From: Coniochaeta sp. PMI_546
Taxonomy: Eukaryota; Ascomycota; Sordariomycetes; Coniochaetales; Coniochaetaceae
DNA: 64,000 nucleotides
Assembly (NCBI GenBank): GCA_021432605.1
Contig: MU271145.1
Span: 1,612,001-1,676,000 of the forward strand
Direction: 5' to 3'
Positions 1 through 9,712 of this stretch are shown here, one piece after another (the first letter of the stretch is position 1; each line of letters opens with the position of its first letter). Position numbers and translations under genes: made by a program. The notes under the pieces were generated by a model. The model was not told the DNA's origin, did no database searches, and saw only the letters and a list, made by a program, of their open reading frames with translations.

Positions 1-874
1 ACATCGCACAAGAACTGCTCACTAGGGACACCGAATTAGATCTTCGTGGTGTTCTCCTCAACTCCGTGACTGTGATCTGCTTGCACCTTGAGTACCGCAC
101 CTGTGACTCAGAAGGAGCGTAGTCGACATCTATAGCATCCGCACAACATGCGTTCGAATGTGCTATGAGCCTTCTTCAAGTGCAAGTTGAATCATTGCCT
201 TGGACTGACGGGAGGATGTTGGCGCATCGCATCATAGACTGACGTCAAGGTCTACTTCTGCCTATGGAATACCTTCACCACGTCCCAAAGCGCAAGCTGC
301 TTCGTTCGCCACACGTGCCACAACATGTAGTCTTTTGTGAACTTGTGACATTGGCGATGCTCGAACAATCCACCCACAGTCGACGTGCCTCATCACACGT
401 TACATAGGATCATCATGGCTTATCAAGGCAAAGCACGACGTGCCAACCTCGATACCCAACATATGCACTTGCAGTCACTCTAGGACAAGTCCCGGATCCC
501 CCCAGGCAGTGACGTGATGACATCCGGCCAGAAATTCGTGCGGGATCAAGAATGAAGTTCTTGATATGTGCTGAACCTTTATGCAGACACCCATCCTCTC
601 CCCAAAGACTTGTCCCGGGTCCAGTAACGTAGCGCAGAGGCAGGATAGTTATACTCTCTGTAGCCCTCTAGTGAAAGGTCTTTGAGAGTCCGAGGCAACG
701 TTTGGGTGTCAGGCCAATTGCCAGTATAGCCATGGGAGTGAAGGTGACGATGTCTGGCATATATATACTTCCACAACATCCGGGTATGTTCCCCATCATA
801 GTTTACGTGTCCAACACTTGCAACATTACATACAACAACGACACTACATACTACAGGAGCGACAATACCATTAC
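1..874. other. Intergenic, left edge
   Basis: I see no convincing gene here. The short reading frames lack family motifs. A canonical CRE palindrome TGACGTCA lies at 240-247 and a TATA-like stretch at 760-767. The right part is probably the promoter and leader of the Arg-rich gene that follows. Confidence 0.6.
760..767 (+). promoter_or_regulatory. TATA-like element
   Basis: TATATATA lies about 110-120 bp before the candidate start codons at 875 and 883. It is followed by a leader rich in CAACA/ACATAC triplets and poor in G, the composition common in fungal 5' leaders. This supports transcription of the Arg-rich reading frame. The assignment is inferred from position only. Confidence 0.4.
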
Positions 875-882
875 ATGTCACG

Positions 883-1383
883 ATGCCACGGGGGGCAATC
901 CCGACCATGGAGCGACTATGGTGGGGTCCGATGCCTACTGCGCTGAGACGCCGCGGTCGTTACGATGTGTCGGAATGTTCATCATGCGACAACTATGCAC
1001 GAGGACGCCGTGGCTGGGGTCCCTATCCTTTGCCAAGTTCCTGGCTGACTCTTCGGAGAGACTCTAGTAGCTACGATCACTCGGAGTATTCGACAAATGA
1101 CAGCCGTAGGCGAGGACGCTGGCGCCGTGGTTATGGTCGTCGTGGTCGTCGCCGCCGGCGGCGGTCATCTTCAACAAGGGACAGCGATAGCGATAGAACA
1201 TGTTCGGGTTCAGAAAGCCAATATCCCGCACGCCGACACCGTAGTCGTAGCTCACGAGGACGTACCATAGGCCGTGGTGGTAGCTATGATGTCTCCGATT
1301 GTTCAACATGCGACGACCGTGAACGAGGACGCCGTGGTCGCGGTCGCCGTAGGCTTGCGCGGAAAATCACCAGCGTCTTGTGA
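883..1383 (+). CDS. Arg-rich protein with threefold internal repeat (hypothetical)
   Basis: I do not recognise a family. The frame encodes 166 residues that are strongly basic and rich in Arg, Gly and Ser, with runs such as RRRRRRSSS and an RS-like segment (residues about 95-135). Three copies of a unit can be read. Each has the pattern Y-D-x-S-(E/D)-x-S-(S/T)-x-D followed by an RGRRG-type tail (residues about 27-49, 63-87 and 132-155). Copies 1 and 3 carry a CSSC or CSTC pair, while copy 2 has Tyr and Asn there. The composition recalls RNA-binding or SR/RGG proteins, but that is inference. The start is uncertain: an ATG at 875 lies in another frame and would need a splice or frameshift to join. 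A TATA-like element and CA-rich leader lie upstream. Confidence 0.45.
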   Translation: MPRGAIPTMERLWWGPMPTALRRRGRYDVSECSSCDNYARGRRGWGPYPLPSSWLTLRRDSSSYDHSEYSTNDSRRRGRWRRGYGRRGRRRRRRSSSTRDSDSDRTCSGSESQYPARRHRSRSSRGRTIGRGGSYDVSDCSTCDDRERGRRGRGRRRLARKITSVL

Positions 1384-2290
1384 GTCTCACTTCGAAGTAC
1401 ACAACACTCAAGTCACCACGATTAGACTGACCAACATCTGATAGTAGGCTGTGTGATCGGTGTGTCATACAATAGCTCCAGAGTCTCTGACATTTTTAGG
1501 CGGATGTCCTCGAGCTTGGAAGCCGGACTTGTGCGGAAGGAGTTTGCGAAGTCATTCTGCTCAGAATAGCGACCTGGTTCTAGAAAAAGGCCCCAAGAGA
1601 TGTACGCGGAAAGACTGGTACCGCGAAAGTCATTGTTGAGACTCTCCGAAGGCACTAATAGTGTTCCAATGACTATTAATTTTGGCCTTTTCAGATGTGT
1701 AACTCCATAGATATTGTCGAGACATCTTGTCGCAGTATTGGACCGACGGGCTCATTCCACGAGAAGGGAGACGTCCACCGCCTTGGAATATTGGTATAAC
1801 CGTCAGTCGAACTTTCGAAACCGAGACAAGCAGCAATCTGCTCATATGGTTTCGCCAATATGATGAAGTCGGCCTTCGTAGCAGTATAGCCCAGCTTGTT
1901 GATCAGCGCTCGTCACTGGACCGCCAGATTCCGATCTAAAGAGATATCGGCAAAGATCTAGGTGGTGCGCAGTGTGAGGAAGACGATGTTCTTGCAATGC
2001 GGATGAGGATAGGAGTCCAGGTAGTGTACGTGTATATTGTAGTTAGAAGCTCAAGGAACGCGGAACGCCAAGCGAGTAGTACTAAGGTACCCTTATTGTG
2101 TATGGTAAGGCACAGAAGCTAGGTGTGGGCCTGGTGTAAATGCGCCCCGCAGTTTATCGTGATAAGATAAGAAAAAAATATGAGAGACGAGCTGCTACAC
2201 CGTGGATCGAAGGAGTAAACAGATCCGTAGTCTTTTTCTTCAGATCTCCATTCGCCAAAACTTTCGTAAAACCAGTCGCCGCATAGCACC
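1384..2290. other. Intergenic
   Basis: No gene is supported. The right part is the upstream region of DBP9. It contains one copy of the TAAGGTACC motif (2083-2091) that recurs in other intergenic parts of the window. Confidence 0.6.
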
Positions 2291-4244
2291 ATGAAGCGCA
2301 AGATTGACGACAACGGCGAGCCTGCGTCTGCAGCGGAAACCAAAGCGACACCAACACCCACAGAACCAACCTTTGCGGACCTCGGTCTCGATCCACGGCT
2401 TGTTCAGGCGATAGCGAAGGAGAAGTTTGAGAAGCCTACCCTCGTCCAGCGAACTGCCATACCACTAGCGCTCGATGGTCAAGATGTACTTGCAAAAGCG
2501 AAGACTGGCTCCGGAAAAACTCTAGCCTACATACTACCGGTGCTGCAGTCAATCTTGAAACGCAAGCAGGTACGCCAAGACATGCGCAGGATGGGAACAA
2601 CTCTGAGCGATGACATGCTAACCATTCCTAGACGGACTCAACCGCCTTCACAGCCGCCTTGATACTAGTCCCTACCCGCGAGCTTGCAGATCAGGTCTTT
2701 AAGGTCATCGAGACCTTCTCAGCATTCTGCTCCAAGGATGTACAGACAGTGAAGTTGACCGACAAGGTCTCCGACGCCGTCCAACGGTCTCTTCTTTCCA
2801 ACAACCCAGACATTGTCATATCTACTCCCGCCAAGGCATGGCAGAGCATAGACTCTGCGTCCATGAATGTCGACAAACTCAGCCATCTTATAATAGACGA
2901 GGCGGATCTGGTCTTATCCTATGGCTATGACGAGGACTTGGAGAACATATCGAAGGCGATTCCGAAGGGTGTCCAGGCGATCATGATGAGCGCCACTCTC
3001 ACAGCCGAGGTAGACTCTTTGAAGGCGCTATTCTGTCGCAGCCCGAAGCTGCTGGACCTGGAGGAGCCGGACGCCGAGGGAGAAGGAGTCAAGCAATTCG
3101 TGGTCAAATGCGCAGAAGACGAGAAATTCCTGCTCGCATATGTCATCTTCAAGCTCCAGCTTGTAAAGGGCAAATGCATCATTTTCGTGGCCGACGTGGA
3201 CAGGTGTTACCGGTTAAAGCTGTTCTTCGAACAGTTTGGGATTCGGAGCACCATCTTGAACTCGGAACTTCCAGTCAATTCCAGGATACACGTCGTCGAG
3301 GAGTTCAACCGCAACGTCTACGATATTCTAATTGCTTCGGATGAGAACGAAGTCATCGGTGACGAAGATGACAAACAGACCGAGAAGACTGCCGAGAAGA
3401 AGGAGGATGCAGAAGCGAAAGAGACTAAAGACGGTGAGATCGAGTCAAAACGGCCCAAGAAGAAGAGGAAGACGATACAACGTGATAAGGAATATGGTGT
3501 CTCGAGAGGCATTGACTTTAAGAACGTGGCTTGTGTTATCAACTTCGACCTTCCCACGTCGACAAAATCATACACGCACAGAATAGGGCGGACTGCCCGC
3601 GCAGGGCAGACGGGTATGGCGCTGAGCTTCTATGTCCCTTCAGACCTTTACAGGAAACACATACCTACGAGCGTCGAGACGGCAGAACATGACGAGAAAG
3701 TCTTGGCCAAGATCATCAAACAGCAGAACAAGACTGGCAAGGAGGTTAAGCCCTATGTGTTTGACATGAACCAGGTGGAGCCTTTCAGATACCGGATGAA
3801 TGATGCTTTACGGTAAGACAGAATTCGCGGATGTTGTTTAGTACTGTTGCTAACCATACTGTTGCATATAGAGCTGTCACAAAAGTCGCGATTCGCGAGG
3901 CAAGAACGCGAGAGTTGAGGCAAGAGCTTCTCAAAAGCGAGAAGTTGAAGCGGCATTTCGAGGAGAATCCGGCAGAGCTGCACCATCTCCGACATGACGG
4001 AGAGCTGAGAGCTGCGAGGACGCAAGCACATCTGAAGCACATACCCGATTACTTGCTTCCCAAGGAGGGGAAAAAAGCACTCACATCGCAACAGGTCGGC
4101 TTCGTGCCGCTCAACAAGCCGGATAAGAGAGTGAAGAGCTTCAAGAAGGGCAAATTCAAGCCCAAGGGGTTCAAGGTGGGCGGCGGCGGAAGGAAAGGCG
4201 ATCCGCTGAAGACGTTTAAGGGGCGAAGGAAAGCAAGAAGCTAA
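2291..4244 (+). CDS. DBP9: ATP-dependent RNA helicase Dbp9
   Basis: DEAD-box helicase of the nucleolus; the Dbp9 family works in 60S ribosomal subunit assembly. I read three exons, 2291-2569, 2632-3812 and 3872-4244, giving 610 residues, the usual family length. Both introns have GT..AG ends and TGCTAAC-like branch sites. Visible motifs are the Q-motif region (residues about 28-56), motif I AKTGSGKT (70-77), PTREL (about 106-110), DEAD (182-185), SAT (213-215) and [10 protein letters not shown] (409-418). A Lys/Glu-rich insert before residue 385 and a basic Lys/Gly-rich tail are typical of Dbp9. PEX26 follows in the same direction 608 bp downstream. The start ATG precedes a basic MKRK leader, and no in-frame upstream ATG is attractive. 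Confidence 0.93.
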
Positions 4245-4852
4245 ATAAGGTGTTATCTAGAAAGTTGATGGACTACTAGCAGTGTGGTTCAGGCGGGAAA
4301 TGTCATACCCCTTATGCTGTGTCTGCGGCATCATGAACGTCGTTACATCGCGATCCATGATGGTGATGCAGACGATAACTCAACAACGTAAATCTATGCA
4401 GGTAACGGCCGAACTTCTCGAACAGGATCTTGACCGTGCAACATCCTTCGTTCCTCGGGTCGCACTCCTAATAATCTGGGGAAGTTCGTTACCGTCTGAG
4501 ATAGTGAACTACTTCTTTATGTACGGAATACTGTGCAAAATACACGTACTGGACTATCAGCAGTCTGTCCCGCATAATATTGTGCAAGGGAGCTAGCGAG
4601 CCCCTGCACTTATGCCCGCCGAAAGTGCCGAGGCAAATGGCAGCTACAATCACCGAAATGGATCCAGAGACTTTAGCACAGCAAGCACATGCTCACTGGC
4701 ATTTGAACATCGCACGCGTCAACACGACATCCGGAGATTCCACCTCTCCATTCGCGATGACCATGTCTTGGAAATAACAAACCATCCTTGGCTCTCCCCT
4801 GACCTCTAAAGTGCATATAGACAATCTCCGCCCGCCGGGTCAATCATAAACA
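4245..4852. other. Intergenic DBP9-PEX26
   Basis: This holds the DBP9 3' region and PEX26 promoter. Short frames at 4282-4596 and 4580-4809 have no recognisable motif and I did not accept them. Confidence 0.65.
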
Positions 4853-6323
4853 ATGGCAACCTCGAACGGCTCGCACTCCGGCTTTAGTCCAACCCTCGCT
4901 GACAACCTCTCTTCTTCGTCCCATATCATGTCGGCCTCCATGTCATCGCTATCTTCATCCATATCCTCAGCCAGGAATTCCTCGTCACACATATCCAAGA
5001 CATACAGGCAGGCGTCCACGCTGTTCCTAACGCGTCGGCTGCCCGAGGCCTTGTCAACCATCCTACCTCTAATCACACCACCGTCAGAAGAGGAAACCGG
5101 CACCACAGCCGAGCCCGCACCCGTCGCCAAAGCGTCCCGCACCACTAGGATCAAAGTCTGGAGTCTCTACCTGACCATCCTGAATGCGATAGTCGAGCTG
5201 GATCCGGACGAGGGCAAAGACGCCTTCGGGACACAAGAATGGAGAGCCCTCGTCTCCAAAGTCCGCGAAGGCGAAGTCTGGGAGGAAGTAGTCTGCAATG
5301 GCTACCACGGAGTAGAGGGGGATGTGGACTCCGATGTAGTCATCAACCTGTAAGACCTCTTCCACTTTCTATCCCTTCATACAACCCCTTACTGACTCGA
5401 CACCAAGCGCTACCCTCCTTCTCGCCCATGCCCGCACTCAGACTCTCAACCAAAAACGTCTAGAGAACTACCTCGCAGCAGCCAACACGCCCAACCTTGA
5501 CCTCTCTGGCCGTTTTGGGGTGCCAGCCGAAGCGTCGCCAGCCCGTCACCGCTCCCCGGCCAAGGGCAAGGGCGCCTCCGGCCCTAGCGGCGCCGCCACG
5601 CCTCGCGATCTGAGCGCCCGGGTGAAAATTCTCGAGCTGTATACGCTGCACGTCCTACTGCGCAACGACGAGTGGGACTACGCGCGCGAGTTCATCAGCA
5701 TGAGCTCCGTGCTGGACGAGGAGAGGCGAGAGGCGTTCCTGCAAGCCCTGCAAAGCCTGTACGAGGAGCAGAAGGAGGGCGAGAGGCGGGAGAGGGAGGA
5801 GAAGCTGCGGCAGGAGGAGCAGCTGAGGCGCGATCTTGAGGAGGCCAGACGGCTGAGGGCGGAGAACGAGGCGATTGAGCGGAAGAGGTTGGAGGAGGAA
5901 CGGGCGAGGCGGGCGGCGGCTAGTGAGGTTGACTACGGTATTGAGGGCACGCCTAGTGTGGCCGGGTCCAGTAGGAGTAATGGCAACGGGAAGAGGCACG
6001 CGAGGGGTAAGGGGAGTGGAGGGAGCGGTTCGACGGCGAAGCTGTCCTCAACTTCTAAGAAAGGCAAGGAGGCGGTGGCACGGCCTTCTTTGGCGAGTAG
6101 GGCAGCGATGGTGCTGTCCAACGTGCGGGCGCTGATTGAGCACTTGGGTGGTTCGCTTCAGAGCAACCCGATGCTTTTGATACGAACGTTGGCGTTCATT
6201 ATTGGCTTGTTGCTTATGTTGAGTCGGAAGAATATCCGTGAAAGGATATCGAGACTCTTGGGGAACAGCTGGGGCAAGATCAAGGCCACGGCCGGGATGG
6301 GTGTGAAGGTCAGTTATATCTAG
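4853..6323 (+). CDS. PEX26: Peroxin 26, tail-anchored peroxisomal membrane protein
   Basis: Two exons, 4853-5349 and 5408-6323 (intron GTAAGA..AAG), give 470 residues. The N-terminal part is helical and follows a Ser-rich leader. Residues about 284-339 form a highly charged Glu/Arg coiled coil. One hydrophobic segment, about 420-437, is followed by a short basic tail ending in GMGVKVSYI. This tail-anchored layout and the C-terminal motif match fungal peroxin 26, the functional counterpart of Pex15/PEX26. That protein docks the Pex1-Pex6 ATPases on the peroxisome for receptor recycling. The acceptor AAG is weaker than CAG, but it is the choice that keeps the downstream frame. The gene is convergent with RDS3 (322 bp between stops). 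Confidence 0.82.
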
Positions 6324-6645
6324 TACTTGCTGGCATGGTGGTATTTGTATGATTAGCAGCGTCAGTTCATCGGACAATGGGTCATGCTGCAAAGAGTAAT
6401 GTTTATCAGGTGAATTTCTCATTTCATAAAAAACCTTGAACATCTCGATATCCTGTTTAACCGTAACCTCGGTTCACCATCATGCTGATAACTTGATCTA
6501 AATCCCGCCATGTTATCCTCCCTATCAACTCCTCAAACGCCAATAAACTCAAGGCCTTTTCCGCTACACGATCCAAGCTATCGCCAATCCCATGATAATG
6601 CAGACAAACAGAGATAAACAAGCCCACACCCGGGCAACCCCGTCG
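6324..6645. other. Convergent 3' region PEX26/RDS3
   Basis: A short tail-to-tail spacer with no gene. AT-rich stretches near 6405-6430 may serve polyadenylation of the upstream gene; no single signal is clear. Confidence 0.6.
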
Positions 6646-7031
6646 CTAGTATGGCCCCGTCCGATTCGTCTTCTTCTGGTAAAACAGATCCGTTCTCGAA
6701 GATCCCAGATTTATGATCTTCGGACAGCCATCCCTGTCCTTTTCCAGCCGCGTGCACTCGAAGCAGTAGAAGGCGTCCGAGATGCCCTCGCCGCCGCACA
6801 CGACGCACTTGTTCTGGTAATTGCCGAAGCTGCATTCATCGCATATGCGCACGAGGGTGGTTGGACGGACGTAGCTGTCGCAAACGGGACACTTGCCGTC
6901 GCATTTGTCGCAGAGGCGGCCGATGGCTATGCCGGCTTGTTTGCGGCACATTACTAGATCGCTGGAGGGAGTTAGTAAGGAGTTGACGAGAGAGATGGAG
7001 GGAGAATGACTTACGGATGATGGCGAGACAT
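6646..7031 (-). CDS. RDS3: Splicing factor Rds3 / PHF5A (SF3b subunit)
   Basis: Two exons on the minus strand, 7015-7031 and 6646-6961, give exactly 110 residues, the length of human PHF5A. The first exon encodes only MSRHHP, ending inside the sixth codon; the intron has GTAAGT and CAG ends. The protein reads [20 protein letters not shown] and continues with repeated CxxC knuckles (CDKC, CPVC, CDEC, CVVC, CFEC) and the invariant DRDGCPKI and NLGSS segments. Rds3/PHF5A is a zinc-knuckle core subunit of SF3b in the U2 snRNP and supports branch-site recognition. The tail ends in [15 protein letters not shown] and differs from the animal tail. It lies head-to-head with the pinin-domain gene across 466 bp. 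Confidence 0.95.
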
Positions 7032-7497
7032 TGTGGGTTGAAAGCTCTGATTATTATGACGAGTGTTAATGAGCCGATCTGTTGGAGAGAAATGTGTTCG
7101 TTGTTGCGACTTGTGGGAGTTGAGATATAGCCGATTGTGGTGTTCCTGGAGGAAGAGACTCGATTTCTCAGCCTTGCCACGACAAGCTGGAAATTTCCAT
7201 GGGCAGCCTTGCAGCACGTGGCTCGTTGGCGCTAACTATTTTATGCAGATGCATACTGCATAGTAAGCGATAACACCAAGCGGGCCATATCACAGGCGGT
7301 ACATGGGTACATAGCCGCTTAATCGCACCTTCAGCCTGCCCGAGCTTTCGATCGACGGGCTACGTTTCGATAACGATAACTCTTGTCAAGTACTTGACAT
7401 TCTTGACATATTGATCTTTGGAAACAGCGCAGGTTCCTAGAGACACATCTGAACAATATCAGATATCTCACTGCGTCCCTTCAATACTCCCGTGACA
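7032..7497. promoter_or_regulatory. Divergent promoter RDS3 / pinin-domain gene
   Basis: 466 bp separate the two start codons, so both genes probably draw on this one upstream region. It includes a CACGTG E-box-like hexamer near 7216 and short CTTGACA repeats near 7390-7410. No conserved element can be named with confidence. Confidence 0.5.
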
Positions 7498-8716
7498 ATG
7501 TCGGCGGACGAAGAGTAAGCCGTCTTCCACAGCATTCGAAACGGTCAATTAATCATTTCCCTCCAGGCCAACAGCGGCCCCGACCGATACACCAATGGCC
7601 GATCAGCAGTCGAACAAGCGGAAAGCATCAGTTGATAGTGATCATGAGAACGAGACAGCTGCGTCACCAAAGCGATTGAAGCTAGACGAGCCCAACGCCG
7701 ACGCCACACGGACTGAAAATGGAACGGCACAAGAACCGGAGCCGACGCCGACCCAGGAAGATGATACTATGGACAAGAAAGCTGAGGTACAAGAAGAGTC
7801 AAAACAGGAGCCTCCCAAACAAGAGCAAGTAGACCTGTCTCCAGCAGCTCCTCGCGCAGCTTCACCAAGACCATCAAGATCACCAACCCTATCGCGCCGG
7901 CCCTCATTACCAACTGCCGAACCAAGACAAGCCCCAGGACCAGGCCCAGATCGGGGGCGGAAGAGCATCAGTGAACAAGAGAAGAAGCGCGGCCAGCGTC
8001 TGTTCGGCGGCCTGCTTAGTACGTTGAGTCAGAAGCCGGCCAACTCGCAGCAGAAGAAGCGGCAGGAGATTGAGCGTCGGCAACAAGAGCGGGCGCAACA
8101 GCAACGGGCCGAGGATGACAAGCGGAGGGTCGAGAAGCTAGCCAAGCTGAACCACGTGCGCAAGATCGAGCAGATCAAGTTTGACGAGCAGGTGGTGAGT
8201 TTGCAGATAGCCCATCGGATGGAAGGAGGGAGTGCCTTGCTAACATGATATGTTGCAGATGCAAACTCGACATAAGACCATGATGGCGCATGCACATAGT
8301 CTCTCGACGAAATGCGAACCTAAACTCGTGAGTTTTGCCCCTATTGAAGCGTAGCTGGATGTTTTACTGACACACTGCAGTTCTACCTCCCCTGGAAGCT
8401 CACCGAGGCTCAGGAGAACATGCTCAAGGAGCAGATACTTGACGCCACGGAGCTCATAGATAAGGAGGTAGAGCAGTTCAAGCGCCGAAAAGAGAAGAGG
8501 CTCAGAGAGCTTGGGGTTACGGTTGGTGAGCCCGAACCCAGTGAAGATACTAACAGCCGAGCTCCCGATAAGTCACGGCCGCAGTCTTCCTCGACGAAGT
8601 CGGCTCGTCCGACATCAAGTCACGAGAAGACCCACGAGAAGGCCAACCATGACAAGGACCACGATGACCCTGGCTATGTGATGGTTGAGGCGGAGGAGGA
8701 CACGGTAATTTACTAA
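7498..8716 (+). CDS. Pinin/SDK/memA domain protein
   Basis: Four exons, 7498-7514, 7567-8194, 8259-8327 and 8381-8716, give 349 residues. The first exon encodes only MSADE plus part of a codon; an alternative start is the ATG at 7595, already in frame in exon 2. An acidic, Pro/Ser-rich, disordered N-terminus (about 1-140) leads into RGQRLFGGLL (147-156). A long basic coiled coil follows (QQKKRQEIERRQQERAQQ), then HKTMMAH and FYLPWKL. This order defines the pinin/SDK/memA conserved region. Animal pinin is a nuclear-speckle protein of the exon-junction/splicing machinery; the fungal role is inferred. The C-terminal tail is rich in Lys, His and Asp. Exons 3 and 4 start in phase 0. Confidence 0.85.
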
Positions 8717-9111
8717 CATCTTTAAGCTTCATTCACCCTTTTCAATAAGCGCTTCATGTTGATCCATTACTGCTTCGCGTCCTTTACTATAGGGTTAAGC
8801 CTCAGCGACGTTGCTAAGGCTGATGGCCGACGGCAGCTGCGGTGTGATGGAGGTCGTGGAAAAGCAGGTTTCGGTTTTTCTCCTTGATATAGATACCCCT
8901 TTCACCCTGGATGCTCATCCTTCACGAATTGCATGGCCAAACCCAATATATATGACACCGTCGTCTATGCGATAGCCTGTCACAGCTCTCTACGTGTCAC
9001 TGCGAGCCCGATGATCACCCTATAAGCACAGCAAAAAAGGGTCGTGGCCACCCTCTTCCCTGCTCATGCAGGGCAGCAAAACGAACCACAGAACGAAGTG
9101 CTCTACACTGT
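8717..9111. other. Intergenic, 3' of pinin-domain gene
   Basis: This holds the pinin-gene 3' region. On the minus strand it includes the short T-run (forward AAAA near 9078-9081) that could end Pol III transcription of the tRNA-Ala gene. Confidence 0.6.
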
Positions 9112-9221
9112 TGGAGAAGCAGGGAATCGAACCCTGTACCTCGCGCAGACAGGTTGTCACTGATCGATCGCTCAATCGAGTGTATGCGAAGCGCGCGCTC
9201 TACCAGATGAGCTACATCCCC
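9112..9221 (-). tRNA. tRNA-Ala (anticodon CGC) with intron
   Basis: Read on the minus strand, the sequence folds as a cloverleaf: acceptor GGGGATG/CTTCTCC, D-stem GCTC/GAGC, anticodon stem CGCGC/GCGCG, T-arm CAGGG-TTCGATT-CCCTG, discriminator A. Acceptor pair 3-70 is G-U, the identity element of alanine tRNAs. Anticodon CGC occupies 9186-9188. A 37-nt intron (9148-9184) sits one base 3' of the anticodon, the normal nuclear position. Pair 6-67 is a U-U mismatch. Discriminator and ends are set by the stem; CCA is not encoded. Confidence 0.9.
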
Positions 9222-9654
9222 GGCGTGTCTGACTCGTGTCATCGGATACTACATGTATCGTCGCCGGGGTGGTATGGGGGAGATGAGCTTCATGCCCGTT
9301 GTGCCTGACTCGCGCAATCATACCCTAAACCGACGCTGGCTAAGGGCGGGACTGTGCGGGTAGCAACAAGAGGCCGACAGGCGTTCTCTCGCTTCGTCAG
9401 TCGTGGCTGTCACTATCCTGGTGATATGCTTGCGTTCGTAGATCTGGTATCCCAACTGTCATAGCCATTGCATACTTTCATAATGGCGAGCCCCGTTACT
9501 ACCGGTATATCCCACCCACATTGGTCGGCCCCGATGATCAAGGGCGGAAACAGTGACACGGCGCAGTCGACGCAGCAAGAAAAGCAGGAATTCCCAAAAA
9601 TTGAACGAGTTAAAAACAAAAAAAAAAACTGATAAACTGTTATAAGTTCTGAGC
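9222..9654. other. Intergenic between tRNA-Ala and tRNA-like sequence
   Basis: No protein gene is supported. An A-rich tract at about 9612-9629 reads as a long T-run on the minus strand, just downstream of the tRNA-like sequence. Confidence 0.6.
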
Positions 9655-9712
9655 TGGCCCCGCCGTGAATCGAACACGGGTTGTATCGGGGAGTAGACTT
9701 GACCACGGAACC
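9655..9712 (-). pseudogene. Shortened tRNA-like sequence (tRNA-Trp-like 3' half)
   Basis: On the minus strand the 3' half reads as a normal tRNA end: CCGTG-TTCGATT-CACGG T-arm, then CGGGGCC and A. A matching 5' acceptor GGTTCCG (two G-U pairs) lies only 58 nt upstream, so the D-arm and part of the anticodon arm are missing. The remaining middle (GTCTACTCC, CGAT) loosely resembles the anticodon region of tRNA-Trp. A T-run typical of a Pol III terminator follows. I read it as a decayed tRNA gene. A functional tRNA with an unusual shape is possible but unlikely. Confidence 0.4.
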
